A stretch of DNA of 7,167 nt. It comes from an uncultured Clostridia bacterium. Lineage in GTDB: Bacteria > Bacillota > Clostridia > Oscillospirales > Acutalibacteraceae. The notes under the pieces were generated by a model. It worked only from the letters and a program-made list of their open reading frames with translations, made no database searches and had not been told where the DNA came from. This document shows, in pieces, positions 6,624 to 7,167 of this stretch; within the stretch, counting starts at the first letter, position 1; every line of letters starts with the position of its first letter. The DNA lies in NCBI GenBank assembly GCA_947302895.1, contig CAMYWU010000076.1, positions 1 to 7,167 of the forward strand, given 5' to 3'. The position numbers and the translations under genes were made by a program.

Positions 6624-6779
6624 AAGACGGCGTTTGCCCAATGTCATTAAGTTAACGGGATGCCGAGGTCGTCATCCCCTACAGAATTCGTTCGATTGAG
6701 TGATGTAGGGGGCGATGACCCCAGCGCCCCATTCTGATATTCTTAACTTAATGCCATTAGGCGTTTGCCGTCTTTTAAT
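6619..6779. repeat. Element C: 161-bp MITE-like imperfect palindrome
   Basis: The ends are inverted repeats: a 13-base perfect match ATTAAAAGACGGC (6619-6631) with its complement at 6767-6779. This sits within 36-base arms (6620-6655 and 6743-6778) that match at 30 positions, including AATG-N-CATTAAGTTAA. Both arms read GGCGTTTGCC in the same orientation, itself a small palindrome, which accounts for most of the mismatches. Inside is a second hairpin, 6667-6683 with 6704-6720 (14 Watson-Crick pairs, 2 G-U, 1 mismatch) around a 20-base loop. No reading frame of note is present. Size, terminal repeats and lack of coding fit a non-autonomous miniature element, but transposition is inference. The left end contains the stop codon of the glycosyltransferase. 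Confidence 0.8.
6619..6779. terminator. Possible bidirectional transcription terminator formed by element C
   Basis: The element lies between two convergent genes. Its stem ends in GCCGTCTTTTAATTTTA on the plus strand and GCCGTCTTTTAATATTTG on the minus strand, giving a GC-containing stem followed by a T-rich tract in both directions. No other terminator candidate serves either gene. The T tract is interrupted by AA, so efficiency may be modest. Confidence 0.4.
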
Positions 6780-6782
6780 TTT

Positions 6783-6912
6783 AGTGAAAAGTGAAAAATG
6801 AAGAGTGAAGAGTTTATGTTACTCGCTACGCTCGAGCAATAAAAATTAATTGACCGAACAAAGTGAGAAACCAAAACTCTTCACTTTTAACTTTTAACTC
6901 TTAACTTTTAAC
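6783..6912. repeat. Element D: 130-bp palindrome with heptanucleotide arms
   Basis: The left arm is a 7-base array AGTGAAA, AGTGAAA, AATGAAG, AGTGAAG, then AGTTT (6783-6815). The right arm is ACTCTTC, ACTTTTA, ACTTTTA, ACTCTTA, ACTTTTA, AC (6876-6912). The inner ends pair perfectly over 12 bases (6804-6815 with 6874-6885), and the outer heptads pair imperfectly. The core (6816-6873) contains the palindrome GCTCGAGC (6830-6837). It also contains a diverged inverted pair, 6822-6837 against 6852-6867, matching at 10 of 16 bases. The core differs from elements A and B, but the architecture of complementary period-7 arms around a palindromic core is the same. It begins 3 bases after element C. The last right-arm heptad contains the stop codon of the next gene. 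Confidence 0.8.
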
Positions 6913-7167
6913 ACTCATAAAACCATCTTGTATCCTCAAGAAAAAGATAGGTCTGTTTGCCTTCGATATAGCAGGTGTAGCGTATGCCTGCGCCGCCCGA
7001 TTTAAGCGAGGCGGCAGGACGGATATCAACTATTCTGTCTATCTCAAATTCCTCATCATTATATTTCATTGAAAGAGGCATAATATTGCCCTCTGTATCA
7101 AAAATCGCCTTAACCTCGGTATAATGCTTATCGGGGTTATTATATTCGGGTGCATTAAAAGATATCA
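6908..7167 (-). CDS. Hypothetical small protein, C-terminal 85 residues (start off the right edge)
   Basis: I translated this frame directly; it is open from the right edge to a TAA at 6910-6908. The visible sequence contains EYNNPDKHYTEVKAIFD (residues 7-23), EIDRIVDIRPAASLKSGGAG (41-60), then IRYTCYIEGKQTYLF (61-75), and ends LEDTRWFYEC. The alternation of short hydrophobic strands with Gly and charged turns suggests a small beta-rich soluble domain. There is no signal, membrane segment or catalytic motif I can name. Codon and base usage resemble the neighbouring genes, and the frame has no internal stop, so it is likely real. The last two visible bases, read on the minus strand, are TG followed by ATA; one more base A would make an ATG, so the start may lie exactly at the edge. 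It is convergent with the glycosyltransferase. I do not recognise the family with confidence. Confidence 0.75.
   Translation of the reverse strand, partial: ISFNAPEYNNPDKHYTEVKAIFDTEGNIMPLSMKYNDEEFEIDRIVDIRPAASLKSGGAGIRYTCYIEGKQTYLFLEDTRWFYEC

Overview
The window looks like chromosome of a low-GC Gram-positive anaerobe of the Clostridia, most likely an Oscillospirales/Ruminococcaceae-type gut bacterium. This rests on the HPr kinase / WhiA / RapZ / MurB / DnaE gene set, the type IIb-like short MurB, GTG and TTG starts with Shine-Dalgarno sites, and intergenic repeats of a kind I associate with that group. The taxonomic call is inference from gene content; no marker RNA is present.

Positions 5284 down to 1 (minus strand) hold one compact operon-like run, in transcription order: hprK (HPr kinase/phosphorylase), a ROK-family glucokinase, murB, rapZ, whiA and the N-terminal 151 codons of dnaE, which runs off the left edge. 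A strong sigma-A-type promoter (TTGATA-N17-TATAAT) lies just upstream of hprK. Gaps of 13-18 bp separate most genes, but two gaps are larger and are filled by palindromic repeats: 85 bp before murB and 126 bp between murB and rapZ. The operon joins sugar sensing (hprK, glucokinase), cell-wall precursor synthesis (murB, with rapZ as a nucleotide-binding regulator), a division/sporulation-type regulator (whiA) and chromosome replication (dnaE). No yvcK lies between rapZ and whiA, and no HPr/Crh gene is present.

Divergent to the operon, from its own promoter (TTTACT-N17-TATAAT with an extended -10), is a GT4-type glycosyltransferase (5430-6623, plus strand). Its likely start is GTG at 5430, behind a near-perfect Shine-Dalgarno sequence.

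The right end (6619-6912) is non-coding and almost entirely repeat: a 161-bp MITE-like imperfect palindrome (element C), then 3 bases later a 130-bp palindrome with heptanucleotide tandem arms (element D). A convergent minus-strand gene for a small protein I do not recognise (C-terminal 85 residues) follows and leaves the window on the right.

The core genes are ordinary. The part worth a second look is the repeats. Three intergenic elements (A 2254-2364, B 3276-3337, D 6783-6912) carry tandem arrays with an exact 7-base period but a different heptamer at each locus. A and B share a core hairpin with a compensatory base-pair change. Elements A, C and D incorporate or abut the stop codon of the neighbouring gene.
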